A DNA stretch of 64,000 nt. Origin: Anoxybacillus flavithermus. GTDB lineage: Bacteria; Bacillota; Bacilli; Bacillales; Anoxybacillaceae. Below, one piece after another: positions 9,179-19,147 of this stretch. Position numbers and translations under genes: made by a program. Where the stretch lies: positions 1 to 64,000 of the forward strand of contig NZ_PEDM01000011.1 of the NCBI RefSeq assembly GCF_002742685.1, read 5' to 3'. The notes under the pieces were generated by a model. The model saw nothing but the letters and a program-made list of their open reading frames with translations, was not told the origin of the DNA and ran no database searches. Positions within the stretch are counted from its first letter, which is position 1. Each line of letters starts with the position of its first letter.

Positions 9179-10162
9179 ATGCCTGTCATTTCATATATCG
9201 ATGCCGTTACGATGGCCATTCGCGAAGAAATGGAACGTGACCCGCGCGTATTCGTACTTGGAGAAGATGTTGGAAAAAAAGGGGGCGTATTTAAAGCGAC
9301 GCAAGGGCTTTATGATCAATTTGGGGAAGAGCGAGTCATCGATACGCCGTTAGCGGAATCTGCCATCGTTGGTGTCGGGATCGGTGCAGCGATGTACGGA
9401 TTACGCCCAATTGCTGAAATTCAATTTGCGGATTTTATTATGCCTGCTGTCAACCAAATTATTTCTGAAGCGGCGCGCATTCGTTATCGTTCGAATAACG
9501 ATTGGAATTGTCCGATTGTTATTCGTGCTCCATACGGTGGCGGTGTTCACGGAGCGTTATATCATTCTCAATCTGTTGAAGCAATTTTTGCGAATCAACC
9601 GGGATTAAAAATCGTCATGCCGTCTACACCGTACGATGTGAAAGGATTATTAAAAGCGGCGATTCGTGATGAAGATCCAGTGTTGTTCTTTGAGCATAAG
9701 CGCGCATATCGTCTCATTAAAGGAGAAGTTCCAACAGACGACTATGTGCTTCCGATCGGTAAAGCAGATGTCAAACGTGAAGGAGAAGACATTACAGTTA
9801 TTACGTACGGCTTATGCGTTCATTTTGCTTTGCAAGCTGCTGAAAAATTGGCGCAAGAAGGCATTTCCGCTCACATTTTAGATTTGCGTACCGTCTATCC
9901 GCTCGATAAAGAAGCGATTATTGAAGCAGCAAGCAAAACAGGAAAAGTATTGCTTGTGACAGAGGACAATAAAGAAGGAAGCGTCATGAGCGAAGTAGCG
10001 GCGATTATTGCAGAACATTGCTTATTCGATTTAGACGCACCAATTATGCGACTAGCTGGTCCAGACGTTCCAGCTATGCCATATGCGCCAACGATGGAAA
10101 AATTCTTTATGGTCAACCCAGATAAAGTCGAAAAGGCGATGCGCGAATTGGCGCAGTTTTAA
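9179..10162 (+). CDS. bkdAB: Branched-chain keto-acid dehydrogenase E1 beta
   Basis: Beta chain of E1, 327 residues, with the transketolase-like pyrimidine domain (VFVLGEDVGKKGGVFKAT; DTPLAESAIVGVGIGAA) and C-terminal transketolase domain (LDLRTVYPLDKEAI; VTEDNKEGSVMSEVAA). It starts 2 bases after bkdAA and is preceded by AGAGGAGG, so the two chains are probably translationally coupled. Confidence 0.95.
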   Translation: MPVISYIDAVTMAIREEMERDPRVFVLGEDVGKKGGVFKATQGLYDQFGEERVIDTPLAESAIVGVGIGAAMYGLRPIAEIQFADFIMPAVNQIISEAARIRYRSNNDWNCPIVIRAPYGGGVHGALYHSQSVEAIFANQPGLKIVMPSTPYDVKGLLKAAIRDEDPVLFFEHKRAYRLIKGEVPTDDYVLPIGKADVKREGEDITVITYGLCVHFALQAAEKLAQEGISAHILDLRTVYPLDKEAIIEAASKTGKVLLVTEDNKEGSVMSEVAAIIAEHCLFDLDAPIMRLAGPDVPAMPYAPTMEKFFMVNPDKVEKAMRELAQF

Positions 10163-10174
10163 GGAGGAGTCACG

Positions 10175-11485
10175 ATGGCGATTGAGAAAATTACGATGCC
10201 ACAGCTTGGGGAAAGTGTAACGGAAGGGACGATTAGTCAATGGCTCGTATCTGTTGGCACTCGTGTCAACAAATATGATCCGCTTGCCGAAGTGATGACA
10301 GATAAAGTGAATGCAGAAATTCCATCTTCATTTGCTGGTGTCATTAAAGAAATTATCGCAAAAGAAGGGGAAACGTTGCCAGTTGGCGCCGTCATTTGTA
10401 CGATTGAAGTCGAAGGAGAAGGCATAGAAACGGCGGAAACGAAACAAGAAGAAGCACCGAAAGCGGAAGCTCCGTCAGCGCCAGCACAAGCAGCAATGCC
10501 GAAAAAACCGGTGGGAGAAAGAGGCCGCTATTCGCCAGCCGTTCTTCGCCTTGCCCAAGAGCACAACATCGACCTTGAACAAGTACAAGGAACAGGCATG
10601 GGCGGACGCATTACGCGCAAAGACTTGTTGAAATTGATCGAATCCGGCAACATTCCAACGCCAAGTCAAACGCCAACCGCTTCGGTTCAAGCGCCTGTGC
10701 AGTCGGTACAAGAAGCGCCAAAAGCGGAAGCTTCAGTTGCGGCAGCACCGAAACAAGCCGCTGCGCCTAACGTACCGCTTCAACCAGGCGATATTGAAAT
10801 TCCAGTGACACCAGTTCGAAAAGCGATTGCGACAAACATGCTTCGTAGTAAACATGAAGCGCCACACGCATGGACGATGGTTGAAGTCGATGTAACAAAC
10901 TTAGTTGCTTATCGCGATTCGATTAAAGACGAATTTAAAAAGCGCGAAGGCTTTAACTTAACGTATTTTGCGTTTTTTGTAAAAGCGGTGGCTCAAGCGT
11001 TAAAAGAATTCCCACAAATGAACTCGATGTGGGCAGGAGATAAAATTGTTCAAAAGAAAGATATTAACATTTCAATTGCCGTAGCAACAGATGACGCCTT
11101 ATTCGTTCCAGTCATTAAACATGCTGATGAAAAATCAATTAAAGGAATTGCGCGTGAAATTGCTGAATTAGCCGCAAAAGTGCGCGCAGGTAAGCTCCGT
11201 CCGGAAGATATGCAAGGGGGCACATTTACAGTCAATAACACAGGTTCGTTCGGTTCGGTGCAATCGATGGGAATCATTAACTACCCGCAAGCAGCGATTT
11301 TACAAGTTGAATCGATCGTGAAACGCCCGGTTGTCAAAGACGGTATGATTGCGGTTCGCGATATGGTTAACCTTTGCTTATCGCTAGATCATCGCGTGCT
11401 CGATGGTTTAATTTGCGGTCGCTTTTTAGCGCGTGTCAAAGAAATTTTAGAGCATGTCACAAAAGAAAACACACCAATTTACTAA
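10175..11485 (+). CDS. bkdB: Branched-chain keto-acid dehydrogenase E2
   Basis: Dihydrolipoyl acyltransferase core of the complex, 436 residues. Lipoyl domain 1-80 carries the lipoylated lysine K44 in VMTDKVNAE. An Ala/Pro/Gln-rich linker is followed by a peripheral subunit-binding domain (about 112-150, RYSPAVLRLAQEH...GRITRKDLL), a second linker, and the catalytic domain with DHRVLDG near the C terminus. Start ATG follows AAGGAGG. It is the last gene of the operon, and a hairpin with T-rich tail follows. Confidence 0.95.
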   Translation: MAIEKITMPQLGESVTEGTISQWLVSVGTRVNKYDPLAEVMTDKVNAEIPSSFAGVIKEIIAKEGETLPVGAVICTIEVEGEGIETAETKQEEAPKAEAPSAPAQAAMPKKPVGERGRYSPAVLRLAQEHNIDLEQVQGTGMGGRITRKDLLKLIESGNIPTPSQTPTASVQAPVQSVQEAPKAEASVAAAPKQAAAPNVPLQPGDIEIPVTPVRKAIATNMLRSKHEAPHAWTMVEVDVTNLVAYRDSIKDEFKKREGFNLTYFAFFVKAVAQALKEFPQMNSMWAGDKIVQKKDINISIAVATDDALFVPVIKHADEKSIKGIAREIAELAAKVRAGKLRPEDMQGGTFTVNNTGSFGSVQSMGIINYPQAAILQVESIVKRPVVKDGMIAVRDMVNLCLSLDHRVLDGLICGRFLARVKEILEHVTKENTPIY

Positions 11486-11495
11486 TGATGATGAG

Positions 11496-11528
11496 GAGGG
11501 TAACGAATAGTTATCCTCTTCTTCTTAT
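11496..11528 (+). terminator. Terminator of the bkd operon
   Basis: Stem GAGGGTAAC (11496-11504) with GTTATCCTC (11510-11518), one G-U pair, five-base loop, followed by the T-rich TTCTTCTTATAT. The tail is imperfect, so strength is uncertain. Confidence 0.6.
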
Positions 11529-11644
11529 ATCAACGATTTCTCTTTTCTTCCTTTCGACGATGTACTACAATAAAAAATGTAACGAATATTTTCAAAAATA
11601 AGAAAAGAAAGCGTTTTAACAACAAAGGGGGATGGGGTGCCACA

Positions 11645-13627
11645 ATGAAACAAATATCGTTTCCGATTCCAAGCTACGACGAATGGAAACAAGAAGTAGA
11701 AAAATCGTTAAAAGGAAAATCGATCGATCAACTACATGCTAAAACATATGAACAAATTGAATTAAAACCGATTTACACGCGTGCGGATTTAGAAGGATTA
11801 CATATCGAACAATATCCAGGTTTTCCTTCATATGTACGCGGAACAGAAGTAGAAGGATATATAAAAAAAGGATGGGAAGTAAGCCAGCAATGCTCAGCTT
11901 CTACACCTCAACAGTGGAATGCGAGCATGAAGCATCAGTTAGAACGTGGACAGACAGAAATTCATGTCGTATTGCCGAATTTAAACTTTTTCATTCAAAC
12001 GATCGAGCAAATCGAAGCGATGTTTTCAAACATTCCTTTAACTAATCATTCTCTTCGCATCGATACAGGAGCGTGTTCTTTTCCGTTTTTTCCTCTTTTT
12101 GTGACATACCTTGAGGAAAGTGGACAGCCGCTTAGTCGCATGCGCGGGACGATCGGAATGGATCCACTTCATTTACTGACGATCACAGGAAAGCTTCCTA
12201 TGCCGCTTTCTACTTTATACGATGTCATGGCAGATGTGACGACATGGGCGAAAACACATATGCCGCATGTGAAAACAATTCTCGTTCATGCTGATCCATA
12301 TCATAATGGGGGAGGCCATGCGATTCAACAGCTTGCATTTACTTTTGCCTCAGCCGTAGAGTATATAAACGAATGTCTCGAGCGTGGATTAACGATTGAT
12401 GACGTAGCCAACCGTATCGATTTTTCTTTCCCAGTTGGCTCACATTTCTTTATAGAAATTGCGAAGCTACGTGCTGCGCGGCTCATTTGGTCAAACATTG
12501 TGCAAGCGTTCGGAGGAAGCGAACAAGCGCAAAAACTATCCATTCATGCGCGTACGTCGTATTTTACGAAAACGGTATACGATCCGTACGTCAACATGCT
12601 TCGCGCAACGACAGAAGCGTTTGCTGCGATTGTCGGTGGGGCAAATAGTTTGCATGTTTCACCATTTAATGAGCCATTTGCAACAGAAGATGAATTTGCA
12701 ACGCGCATCGCGAGAAATACACAACTTATTTTGTTAGAAGAAGCCCATATCGGAAAAGTGATCGATCCAGCTGGTGGGTCTTATTATGTCGAAACGTTGA
12801 CGGCTCAAGTTGCTGAAGAAGCTTGGAAATTATTTCAACAGGTCGAAGCGCAAGGCGGGATGACAAAAGCGCTTCAATGCGGATTTGTGCAAAAGGAAAT
12901 TGAAAACATAGCAAAACAACGTGAACAACATGTGAAAGCAAGAAAAGAAAAGATCGTCGGAACGAACGTATATGCAAACATTGCTGAGCCGTCAGCACCG
13001 AAACATACGTACACTGCTTACGGAAGCAATCATATGTATATCGATATAAAAACAATGGAAGAGGCGCTTTCGCTTGTTAAACGTCGAGCGATCGCTCAAC
13101 ATGTTATACATGAAAAGGAAAGTTCAGCCGTGATCGTGTCACCGATTCGACAATGGCGTTTATCTGAGCCGTTTGAACAGCTTCGCAAAGCATCGGAACG
13201 CCATGCAGAAACAAGCGGTCAGCGTCCAACTGTGCATCTTGTAAATCTCGGTTCGATTCCAAAACATAAAGCGCGCGCTGATTTTATGACAGGTTTTTTT
13301 GAAGCGGGTGGATTTTCAGTCGTAAAAAATGATGGCTATATGACGCCAGAAGAAGCCGTAGACGGAGTGCTACAAATGAACGGAACGCATTATATCATTT
13401 GCGGGACAGATGATGATTATGTAGATGCCGTTCCGCATATTGTGCGTCAAGTAAAAACGAAAAAAAGCGATGTTCGCATATATGTCGCAGGAAAGCAACC
13501 ATCACATATTGAAGCAACGTTTATAGAAGCGGGCGTCAATGGATTCATTCATATCGGTTCGAACTGCTACGATACGATTTTCGCATTTATGAAAGATATG
13601 GGGGTGAACGTGGATGGGGAAAATTAA
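11645..13627 (+). CDS. mutA: Methylmalonyl-CoA mutase small subunit
   Basis: Non-catalytic beta subunit of the adenosylcobalamin-dependent mutase that converts methylmalonyl-CoA to succinyl-CoA. The 660 residues align by eye with the large subunit next door ([53 protein letters not shown]). The cobalamin domain near the C terminus lacks DxHxxG, as expected for the small subunit. The start is preceded by GGGGGATGGGGTG. A cre-like motif lies at 11606-11619. The next gene overlaps by 14 bases. Confidence 0.92.
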   Translation: MKQISFPIPSYDEWKQEVEKSLKGKSIDQLHAKTYEQIELKPIYTRADLEGLHIEQYPGFPSYVRGTEVEGYIKKGWEVSQQCSASTPQQWNASMKHQLERGQTEIHVVLPNLNFFIQTIEQIEAMFSNIPLTNHSLRIDTGACSFPFFPLFVTYLEESGQPLSRMRGTIGMDPLHLLTITGKLPMPLSTLYDVMADVTTWAKTHMPHVKTILVHADPYHNGGGHAIQQLAFTFASAVEYINECLERGLTIDDVANRIDFSFPVGSHFFIEIAKLRAARLIWSNIVQAFGGSEQAQKLSIHARTSYFTKTVYDPYVNMLRATTEAFAAIVGGANSLHVSPFNEPFATEDEFATRIARNTQLILLEEAHIGKVIDPAGGSYYVETLTAQVAEEAWKLFQQVEAQGGMTKALQCGFVQKEIENIAKQREQHVKARKEKIVGTNVYANIAEPSAPKHTYTAYGSNHMYIDIKTMEEALSLVKRRAIAQHVIHEKESSAVIVSPIRQWRLSEPFEQLRKASERHAETSGQRPTVHLVNLGSIPKHKARADFMTGFFEAGGFSVVKNDGYMTPEEAVDGVLQMNGTHYIICGTDDDYVDAVPHIVRQVKTKKSDVRIYVAGKQPSHIEATFIEAGVNGFIHIGSNCYDTIFAFMKDMGVNVDGEN

Positions 13628-15803
13628 TTTTGCCAATCGATCGTTACAATATGGAAAGCCAGTTGATGAACAAACGTGGAAAAAAGCGATCGAACAAAAA
13701 GTAAGAGCAACATTCGATGAACTCGTATTCCAAACAAACGAACATATTGCGATCAAACCGCTATATACGAAAGAAGATATAGCAGACCTCGATTTTCTTG
13801 ACTATATGCCGGGCATTCCGCCATACGTTCGTGGACCATATCCATCGATGTACGTCAATCGCCCATGGACGATTCGTCAATACGCTGGCTTTTCGACAGC
13901 GGAAGAAAGCAATGCATTTTATCGTCGCAACTTAGCGATGGGTCAAAAAGGGCTGTCTGTCGCTTTTGATCTTGCAACACATCGGGGATATGACTCCGAC
14001 CATCCGCGCGTTATCGGGGATGTCGGCAAGGCAGGAGTCGCCATTGATTCTGTGTTAGATATGAAAACGTTATTTGACGGCATCCCGCTTGACCAAATGT
14101 CCGTATCGATGACGATGAACGGTGCCGTATTGCCAATTATGGCGTTTTACATTGTGACGGCCGAAGAACAAGGAGTAAAACAAGAACAGCTATCTGGAAC
14201 GATTCAAAATGACATTTTAAAAGAATATATGGTGCGGAATACGTACATTTATCCACCAGAAATGTCCATGCGTATTATTGCAGACATTTTTGCGTATACG
14301 TCCAAACATATGCCGAAATTCAACAGCATAAGCATTTCAGGTTACCATATGCAAGAAGCAGGAGCACCTGCAGATATTGAACTCGCTTATACGCTTGCGG
14401 ATGGATTAGAGTATGTTCGCACAGGACTAAAAGCAGGCATTGACATTGATTCATTTGCTCCGCGTCTATCGTTTTTCTGGGCGATTGGGATGAACTATTT
14501 TATGGAAGTAGCAAAAATGCGCGCAGCGCGAATCATTTGGGCGAAAATGATGAAAACATTTAACCCGAAAAACCAAAAATCGCTCGCCCTTCGCACGCAT
14601 TCGCAAACATCGGGATGGAGCTTAACTGAACAAGATCCGTTTAATAACGTCGTGCGCACATGTTTAGAAGCGCATGCCGCAGCGATGGGACATACGCAGT
14701 CGCTTCATACAAATGCGCTTGATGAGGCAATTGCATTACCGACGGACTTTTCCGCTCGCATCGCACGCAATACGCAGCTTTATTTACAAGAAGAAACAGG
14801 CATTTGCCAAGTCATTGACCCATGGGCAGGTTCGTATTATGTGGAAACGTTAACGAACGAATTAATGAAGTGTGCATGGGCTCACATTGAGGAAATCGAA
14901 AATCTCGGCGGAATGGCGAAAGCGATTGAAACAGGTTTGCCAAAAATGCGCATCGAAGAAGCTGCGGCAAGAAGGCAAGCAAAAATTGACTCCGGTGCGG
15001 AGACGATTATCGGCGTGAATAAATATCGTCCAGAAAAAGAACAACCGATCGATATTTTAGAAGTCGATAATACGGCCGTTAGAGAGCGGCAAATTGAAAA
15101 ATTAAAACAGTTGCGCGCTTCTCGTGATGAAGAACGCGTTCAACAAACGTTGCAAGCAATTACGAAAGCAGCAGAAACAGGTGAAGGAAACTTGCTTGAA
15201 TTGGCGGTAGAGGCAGCGCGCGCTCGGGCGACGTTAGGGGAAATATCTGATGCGATTGAAAAAGTAGCAGGCAGGCATAAAGCCGTCATTCGTTCCGTGA
15301 GCGGCGTATATAGTTCCGAGTTTACAAACGAAGAAGAAATTGCCCGCGTCAAAAAAATGACGGATGAATTTTACGAGCTAGAAGGAAGACGACCACGCAT
15401 CTTAATCGCAAAAATGGGACAAGATGGACATGACCGCGGAGCAAAAGTAATTGCAACAGCATTTGCTGATTTAGGGTTTGATGTCGATATCGGTCCTCTC
15501 TTTCAAACACCAGAAGAAACAGCTCGGCAAGCGGTTGAAAACGACGTCCATGTCGTCGGCATGAGCTCGCTTGCTGCGGGGCATAAAACGTTGTTGCCAC
15601 AACTTGTTGAAGAGTTGCGGAAATTAGGGCGTGAAGATATTATCGTTGTCGTTGGTGGAGTCATTCCACCGCAAGATTACGAATTTTTATATGAACATGG
15701 TGCAGCTGCAATTTTTGGGCCAGGTACAATCATTCCGGTAGCAGCACAAAAAGTATTGCATGAGATTTATCGACGACTCGGTTACGAGGAAGTGAGTGAA
15801 TGA
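13614..15803 (+). CDS. mutB: Methylmalonyl-CoA mutase large catalytic subunit
   Basis: Catalytic alpha subunit, 729 residues. The TIM-barrel substrate domain is present ([36 protein letters not shown]), and the C-terminal B12 domain holds the cobalt-ligating histidine in [15 protein letters not shown], followed by GMSSLAAGH and [11 protein letters not shown]. The gene begins inside mutA with a GGGGTGAACG ribosome site, implying coupled synthesis of the heterodimer. Also named scpA or mcmA in other organisms. Confidence 0.95.
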   Translation: MGKINFANRSLQYGKPVDEQTWKKAIEQKVRATFDELVFQTNEHIAIKPLYTKEDIADLDFLDYMPGIPPYVRGPYPSMYVNRPWTIRQYAGFSTAEESNAFYRRNLAMGQKGLSVAFDLATHRGYDSDHPRVIGDVGKAGVAIDSVLDMKTLFDGIPLDQMSVSMTMNGAVLPIMAFYIVTAEEQGVKQEQLSGTIQNDILKEYMVRNTYIYPPEMSMRIIADIFAYTSKHMPKFNSISISGYHMQEAGAPADIELAYTLADGLEYVRTGLKAGIDIDSFAPRLSFFWAIGMNYFMEVAKMRAARIIWAKMMKTFNPKNQKSLALRTHSQTSGWSLTEQDPFNNVVRTCLEAHAAAMGHTQSLHTNALDEAIALPTDFSARIARNTQLYLQEETGICQVIDPWAGSYYVETLTNELMKCAWAHIEEIENLGGMAKAIETGLPKMRIEEAAARRQAKIDSGAETIIGVNKYRPEKEQPIDILEVDNTAVRERQIEKLKQLRASRDEERVQQTLQAITKAAETGEGNLLELAVEAARARATLGEISDAIEKVAGRHKAVIRSVSGVYSSEFTNEEEIARVKKMTDEFYELEGRRPRILIAKMGQDGHDRGAKVIATAFADLGFDVDIGPLFQTPEETARQAVENDVHVVGMSSLAAGHKTLLPQLVEELRKLGREDIIVVVGGVIPPQDYEFLYEHGAAAIFGPGTIIPVAAQKVLHEIYRRLGYEEVSE

Positions 15804-16900
15804 GCGAAGAACGGACATCTCGGCCTGAATGGGCTGATGACGGAAAGATGTTTGCAACGTCGTATGTGAAAGGAAACGATCGTGCCCATTTAGCGAAAGA
15901 AAACCGATCGGTAAAACGAAAAGAACGTTCCGTTGAGGAATATGTTGCAGGTGTATTGAATCATGATCGCACCATTTTAGCGCAAGCGATCACGCTTATT
16001 GAAAGCAATGCAGCAAAACATACCGAAAAAGCTCAGCGCATTTTGCATGAACTCCTTCCATATGTCGGGCGCTCCATTCGCATTGGCATCACCGGTGTGC
16101 CGGGAGCAGGAAAAAGTACGTTTATTGAAGCGTTCGGACAATTTTTATGTGAGAAAGGACATCGTGTTGCCGTATTAGCTGTCGATCCGAGCAGTTCAAT
16201 TACAGGAGGAAGCATTCTTGGAGATAAAACGCGCATGGAACATTTAGCGCGCCATCCGCGTGCGTTTATTCGTCCCTCCCCATCAGGCGGGACGCTCGGT
16301 GGCGTGCATCGCAAAACACGCGAGACGATGTTGCTTTGTGAAGCAGCTGGATATGATGTAATTCTTGTGGAAACGGTCGGTGTTGGTCAAAGCGAAGTGG
16401 CGGTGCGCGGTATGGTTGATTTTTTCTTATTGCTCGCTTTAACGGGCGCTGGTGATGAATTGCAAGGAATGAAAAAAGGAATGATGGAACTCGTCGATGC
16501 GATCGTCATTAATAAAGCAGATGGCGACAATAAAAAGAAAGCAGAAGTAGCGAAAGAAGAATATAATCAAATTTTACACTACTTGCGCCACGCAACGAAA
16601 GGCTGGGAAACGAAAGCCTATACATGTTCTTCTCTTTACGGAGAAGGAATTGAACAAATTTGGGAAGTGATCGAACGGTTTGTGCAAACGACAAAACAAT
16701 CGGGTGTGTTTGAGGAAAGAAGAAGAGAACAGATGAAAGATTGGCTGCATGCAATGATTAAAGATTACTTACACAACCGCTTTTTTCATCATCCAGTTGT
16801 ACAACAACAGTTGCCGGCTATTGAACAAGAGGTGATGGCAGGAAAACAGCCTGTCACGATGGCTGCCGAGCAATTAATTCATTTATATGAACAAATGTAA
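15800..16900 (+). CDS. meaB: MeaB/ArgK-type GTPase, mutase chaperone
   Basis: G3E GTPase that loads and protects adenosylcobalamin on methylmalonyl-CoA mutase. The P-loop GVPGAGKST is near residue 97, followed by [19 protein letters not shown], the switch motif ETVGVGQSE and the guanine-specificity NKAD. At 366 residues it has an N-terminal extension of about 40 residues that is charged and low in conservation. The ATG overlaps the mutB stop (ATGA), placing it in the same operon, which fits its role. Confidence 0.93.
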   Translation: MSEERTSRPEWADDGKMFATSYVKGNDRAHLAKENRSVKRKERSVEEYVAGVLNHDRTILAQAITLIESNAAKHTEKAQRILHELLPYVGRSIRIGITGVPGAGKSTFIEAFGQFLCEKGHRVAVLAVDPSSSITGGSILGDKTRMEHLARHPRAFIRPSPSGGTLGGVHRKTRETMLLCEAAGYDVILVETVGVGQSEVAVRGMVDFFLLLALTGAGDELQGMKKGMMELVDAIVINKADGDNKKKAEVAKEEYNQILHYLRHATKGWETKAYTCSSLYGEGIEQIWEVIERFVQTTKQSGVFEERRREQMKDWLHAMIKDYLHNRFFHHPVVQQQLPAIEQEVMAGKQPVTMAAEQLIHLYEQM

Positions 16901-16928
16901 AAGGTGTCCGTGATGGGCACCTTTTATA
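16899..16928 (+). terminator. Terminator of mutA-mutB-meaB
   Basis: Stem AAAAGGTGTCC (16899-16909) with GGGCACCTTTT (16915-16925), one G-U pair, 5-base loop. The meaB stop codon is part of the stem. The following T run is short. Confidence 0.65.
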
Positions 16929-16965
16929 TTGGAATGTGTTATAATGAGGGCGGAGTGTGATAGCT

Positions 16966-17904
16966 ATGCTAAAAATTGGTTATCGAACTGTAAAAACAGC
17001 AATCGGAACGGCGAGCGCTATTGCGATTGCCCAATCGTTGCATCTTGAAAATTTCGCTTCTGCTGGCATTATTACATTACTTTGCGTTCAAGTGACGAAA
17101 AAAAAATCATTGCAAACAGCGCGTGCTCGGTTTGTTGCTGGTTTAGTTGGTTTGTTGTTTTCGTTTTTCTTTTTTGAAGGGCTTCGTTATCATCCGATTT
17201 CGATCGGTTTATTGCTATTATTTTTTATTCCGACAACCGTTTCGTTGAAAGTGACCGAAGGAATTGCGACAAGTGCGGTCATCATTTTGCACGTATATAT
17301 GGCGAAAGCGATGACGTGGCATCTCGTTTATAATGAAGTGATGTTAATGATCATCGGCATCGGCATCGCTTTGCTCGTCAATATGTACATGCCGAGCGTG
17401 GAAAAAGATTTAAAAGAATATCAACGTATTGTAGAAGATTTATTTCGCATTATTTTTAAAGAAATTGTTCATTATTTACGGACGAATGAAAGTTTATGGG
17501 ACGGAAAAGAAATTGCTTTAGCGGGCGATACGTTAAAGCAAGCAAAGGCGCTTGCATTACAAAACATTGAAAACCATTTTTTACGCAATGAAGATTATTA
17601 TTACCGATATTTTCGTATGCGCGAACGGCAATTTGAAATTATTGAGCGGATGTTGCCGCTTATTAGTTCCATGACATATACGGTCGAGCAACGCAATATG
17701 ATTGCTGATTTTATCGATGAACTAAGCGATGCGATTCACCCGGGAAATACAGCGGATCGTTTTATTCGGCAACTTGAGGAGATGAAAAAACAGTTTCAAC
17801 AAATGCCGTTACCAAAAACGCGCGAGGAGTTTGAACAACGTGCGGCTCTTTTGCATTTTGTGAAAGAGATGGAACAATATTTAATCATCAAAAGTCAATT
17901 GTAA
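16966..17904 (+). CDS. yqjA: YqjA-like aromatic acid exporter family membrane protein
   Basis: 312 residues with about four to five hydrophobic helices in the first 150 residues (LVGLLFSFFFFEGL; ISIGLLLLFFIPTTVSL; VMLMIIGIGIALLVNMYM), then a soluble, highly charged C-terminal half. This layout and MLKIGYRTVKTAIGTA match the ArAE_1/DUF939 family, YqjA in B. subtilis. The substrate is unknown. I start at the ATG 16966 rather than the GTG nine bases earlier, because GGAG at 16952-16955 fits the ATG. A TATAAT at 16940-16945 may be the -10 box. Confidence 0.82.
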   Translation: MLKIGYRTVKTAIGTASAIAIAQSLHLENFASAGIITLLCVQVTKKKSLQTARARFVAGLVGLLFSFFFFEGLRYHPISIGLLLLFFIPTTVSLKVTEGIATSAVIILHVYMAKAMTWHLVYNEVMLMIIGIGIALLVNMYMPSVEKDLKEYQRIVEDLFRIIFKEIVHYLRTNESLWDGKEIALAGDTLKQAKALALQNIENHFLRNEDYYYRYFRMRERQFEIIERMLPLISSMTYTVEQRNMIADFIDELSDAIHPGNTADRFIRQLEEMKKQFQQMPLPKTREEFEQRAALLHFVKEMEQYLIIKSQL

Positions 17905-17951
17905 CGGTATGATCCCCCTTTTTTTACGCACAATAATTGAAAAAGGGTGAG

Positions 17952-18458
17952 ATGATGCCGCTTCTTTTTGCTTTCTTTCTTTTTCTTTCACCGCTTTGGC
18001 CGCTTGGAGACAATCCGCGCGTTGGTGATCCGATGATTATTGTTAACAAACAAACGAATCAACTTGCTTTTATTCGCCATGGAAAAATTGAACGTATATA
18101 TCGTGTTGCTACAGGAAAAAAGAATGCGCTCACGCCAGAAGGATTATTTACCGTTACGGTAAAGGCGGTCAATCCGTACTATCGAAAGAAAAATATTCCA
18201 GGCGGCGCCCCGAACAATCCGCTTGGTACGCGTTGGATTGGATTTGATGCGCGTGGGACGGATGGACGAACGTATGGGATTCATGGAACGAATCGACCTG
18301 AATCGATTGGACGTTATATAACAGAAGGATGTGTACGTATGCACAATCGCGATGTCGAGGCGTTATACCCGAACGTGCCACTAGGAACGAAAGTAGCGAT
18401 TGTAAAAACAAATGAATCGTTCCAACAGCTCGGTAAAAAGTATGGGGCGCTGAAATAA
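17952..18458 (+). CDS. L,D-transpeptidase (YkuD domain), exported
   Basis: Peptidoglycan cross-linking or cell-wall enzyme outside the membrane. A short N-terminal hydrophobic stretch (LLFAFFLFLSPLWPLG) acts as signal peptide or anchor. The YkuD domain carries YGIHGTN and the active-site cysteine in TEGCVRMHN, where the usual Ser before GC[VI]RM is Thr-Glu. Total is 168 residues, a compact member. Two adjacent ATGs (17952, 17955) follow AAAGGGTG, and either may be used. A TTG 15 bases earlier lies in the ribosome site region and is unlikely. Confidence 0.85.
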   Translation: MMPLLFAFFLFLSPLWPLGDNPRVGDPMIIVNKQTNQLAFIRHGKIERIYRVATGKKNALTPEGLFTVTVKAVNPYYRKKNIPGGAPNNPLGTRWIGFDARGTDGRTYGIHGTNRPESIGRYITEGCVRMHNRDVEALYPNVPLGTKVAIVKTNESFQQLGKKYGALK

Positions 18459-18463
18459 AACAA

Positions 18464-18497
18464 AGAACAAGCTGACCGAATATGGTCAGCTTGTTCT
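18464..18497. terminator. Bidirectional hairpin between L,D-transpeptidase gene and prli42
   Basis: Perfect 14-bp stem AGAACAAGCTGACC / GGTCAGCTTGTTCT with a six-base loop. On the minus strand it is followed by TTGTTTTATTTC, so it serves mainly as terminator of prli42, whose stop codon touches the stem. The plus-strand T run is poor. Confidence 0.8.
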
Positions 18498-18591
18498 ATA
18501 TCCACATGCTTAATCCAGCGAGCAAAGAGGTTAAAAGCATCGAGCCAAGCATTAAATAAACAACAATTTTTTGCACTTTTTTTGAATGCAT
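18496..18591 (-). CDS. prli42: Stressosome-associated mini-protein Prli42
   Basis: A 31-residue single-helix membrane protein reading MHSKKVQKIVVYLML then GSMLLTSLLAGLSMWI. The short basic N terminus (KKVQK) followed by one helix is the hallmark of Prli42, which anchors the stressosome to the membrane in Listeria and is conserved in bacilli. The start codon follows AGAGGTG on the minus strand at good spacing. It lies between the L,D-transpeptidase gene and mce, opposite to both. The assignment rests on recalled family pattern. Confidence 0.8.
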   Translation of the reverse strand: MHSKKVQKIVVYLMLGSMLLTSLLAGLSMWI

Positions 18592-18733
18592 GTTCTTCAC
18601 CTCTTGCTTCCTATTGTACAAACATGCTGTGCGGCAAACAAGCAGGAAAAATGCAAAAAAAGAAGGAAAAAAGAAAAAAGATGTCGAAATACACAGATGG
18701 TTTGCAACCGAGAACAACAAAGGGGTGGGGGTC

Positions 18734-19147
18734 ATGGAAGTAAAAAAAGTCGATCATATTGGCATTGCAGTCAAATCGTTAGACGAGGCGCTTCCGTTTT
18801 ATACGGATACGCTCGGCTTATCGTGCGTTGGTATTGAAACGGTTGAATCAGAACAAGTTCGGGTAGCATTTTTAAAAGTTGGCGATGTCAAGCTTGAACT
18901 GCTTGAGCCGCTCTCTGAACATAGCCCAATTGCTTCTTTTATTGAAAAGCGGGGCGAAGGTATTCATCACGTTGCGCTTGGGGTTGATCATATCGAGCAG
19001 CGCATCGAAGAGTTAAAAAATAACGGCATTCGTATGATTCACGAGCAGCCGAAGCGCGGTGCAGGCGGTGCACACATCGCTTTTATGCATCCGAAATCAG
19101 CCCGCGGCGTGTTATATGAGCTTTGTGAAAAGGTCGGTGGGCAATAA
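18734..19147 (+). CDS. mce: Methylmalonyl-CoA epimerase
   Basis: Vicinal-oxygen-chelate fold enzyme interconverting (2S)- and (2R)-methylmalonyl-CoA, needed between propionyl-CoA carboxylase and the mutase. The 137 residues show both VOC halves: VDHIGIAVKSLDEALPFYTDTLG at the start and IHHVALGVDHIEQRIEEL later, with metal ligands at His10-type and His-type positions and a Glu in VLYELCEK. The ATG at 18734 follows AAAGGGGTGGGGG. The open frame extends 144 bases upstream but without a ribosome site. Equivalent to B. subtilis yqjC. Overlaps the next gene by one base. Confidence 0.93.
   Translation: MEVKKVDHIGIAVKSLDEALPFYTDTLGLSCVGIETVESEQVRVAFLKVGDVKLELLEPLSEHSPIASFIEKRGEGIHHVALGVDHIEQRIEELKNNGIRMIHEQPKRGAGGAHIAFMHPKSARGVLYELCEKVGGQ

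Noticed and set aside
12726-13055. Possible gene antisense to mutA
   Set aside because: No start signal, Cys- and Phe-rich shadow frame.
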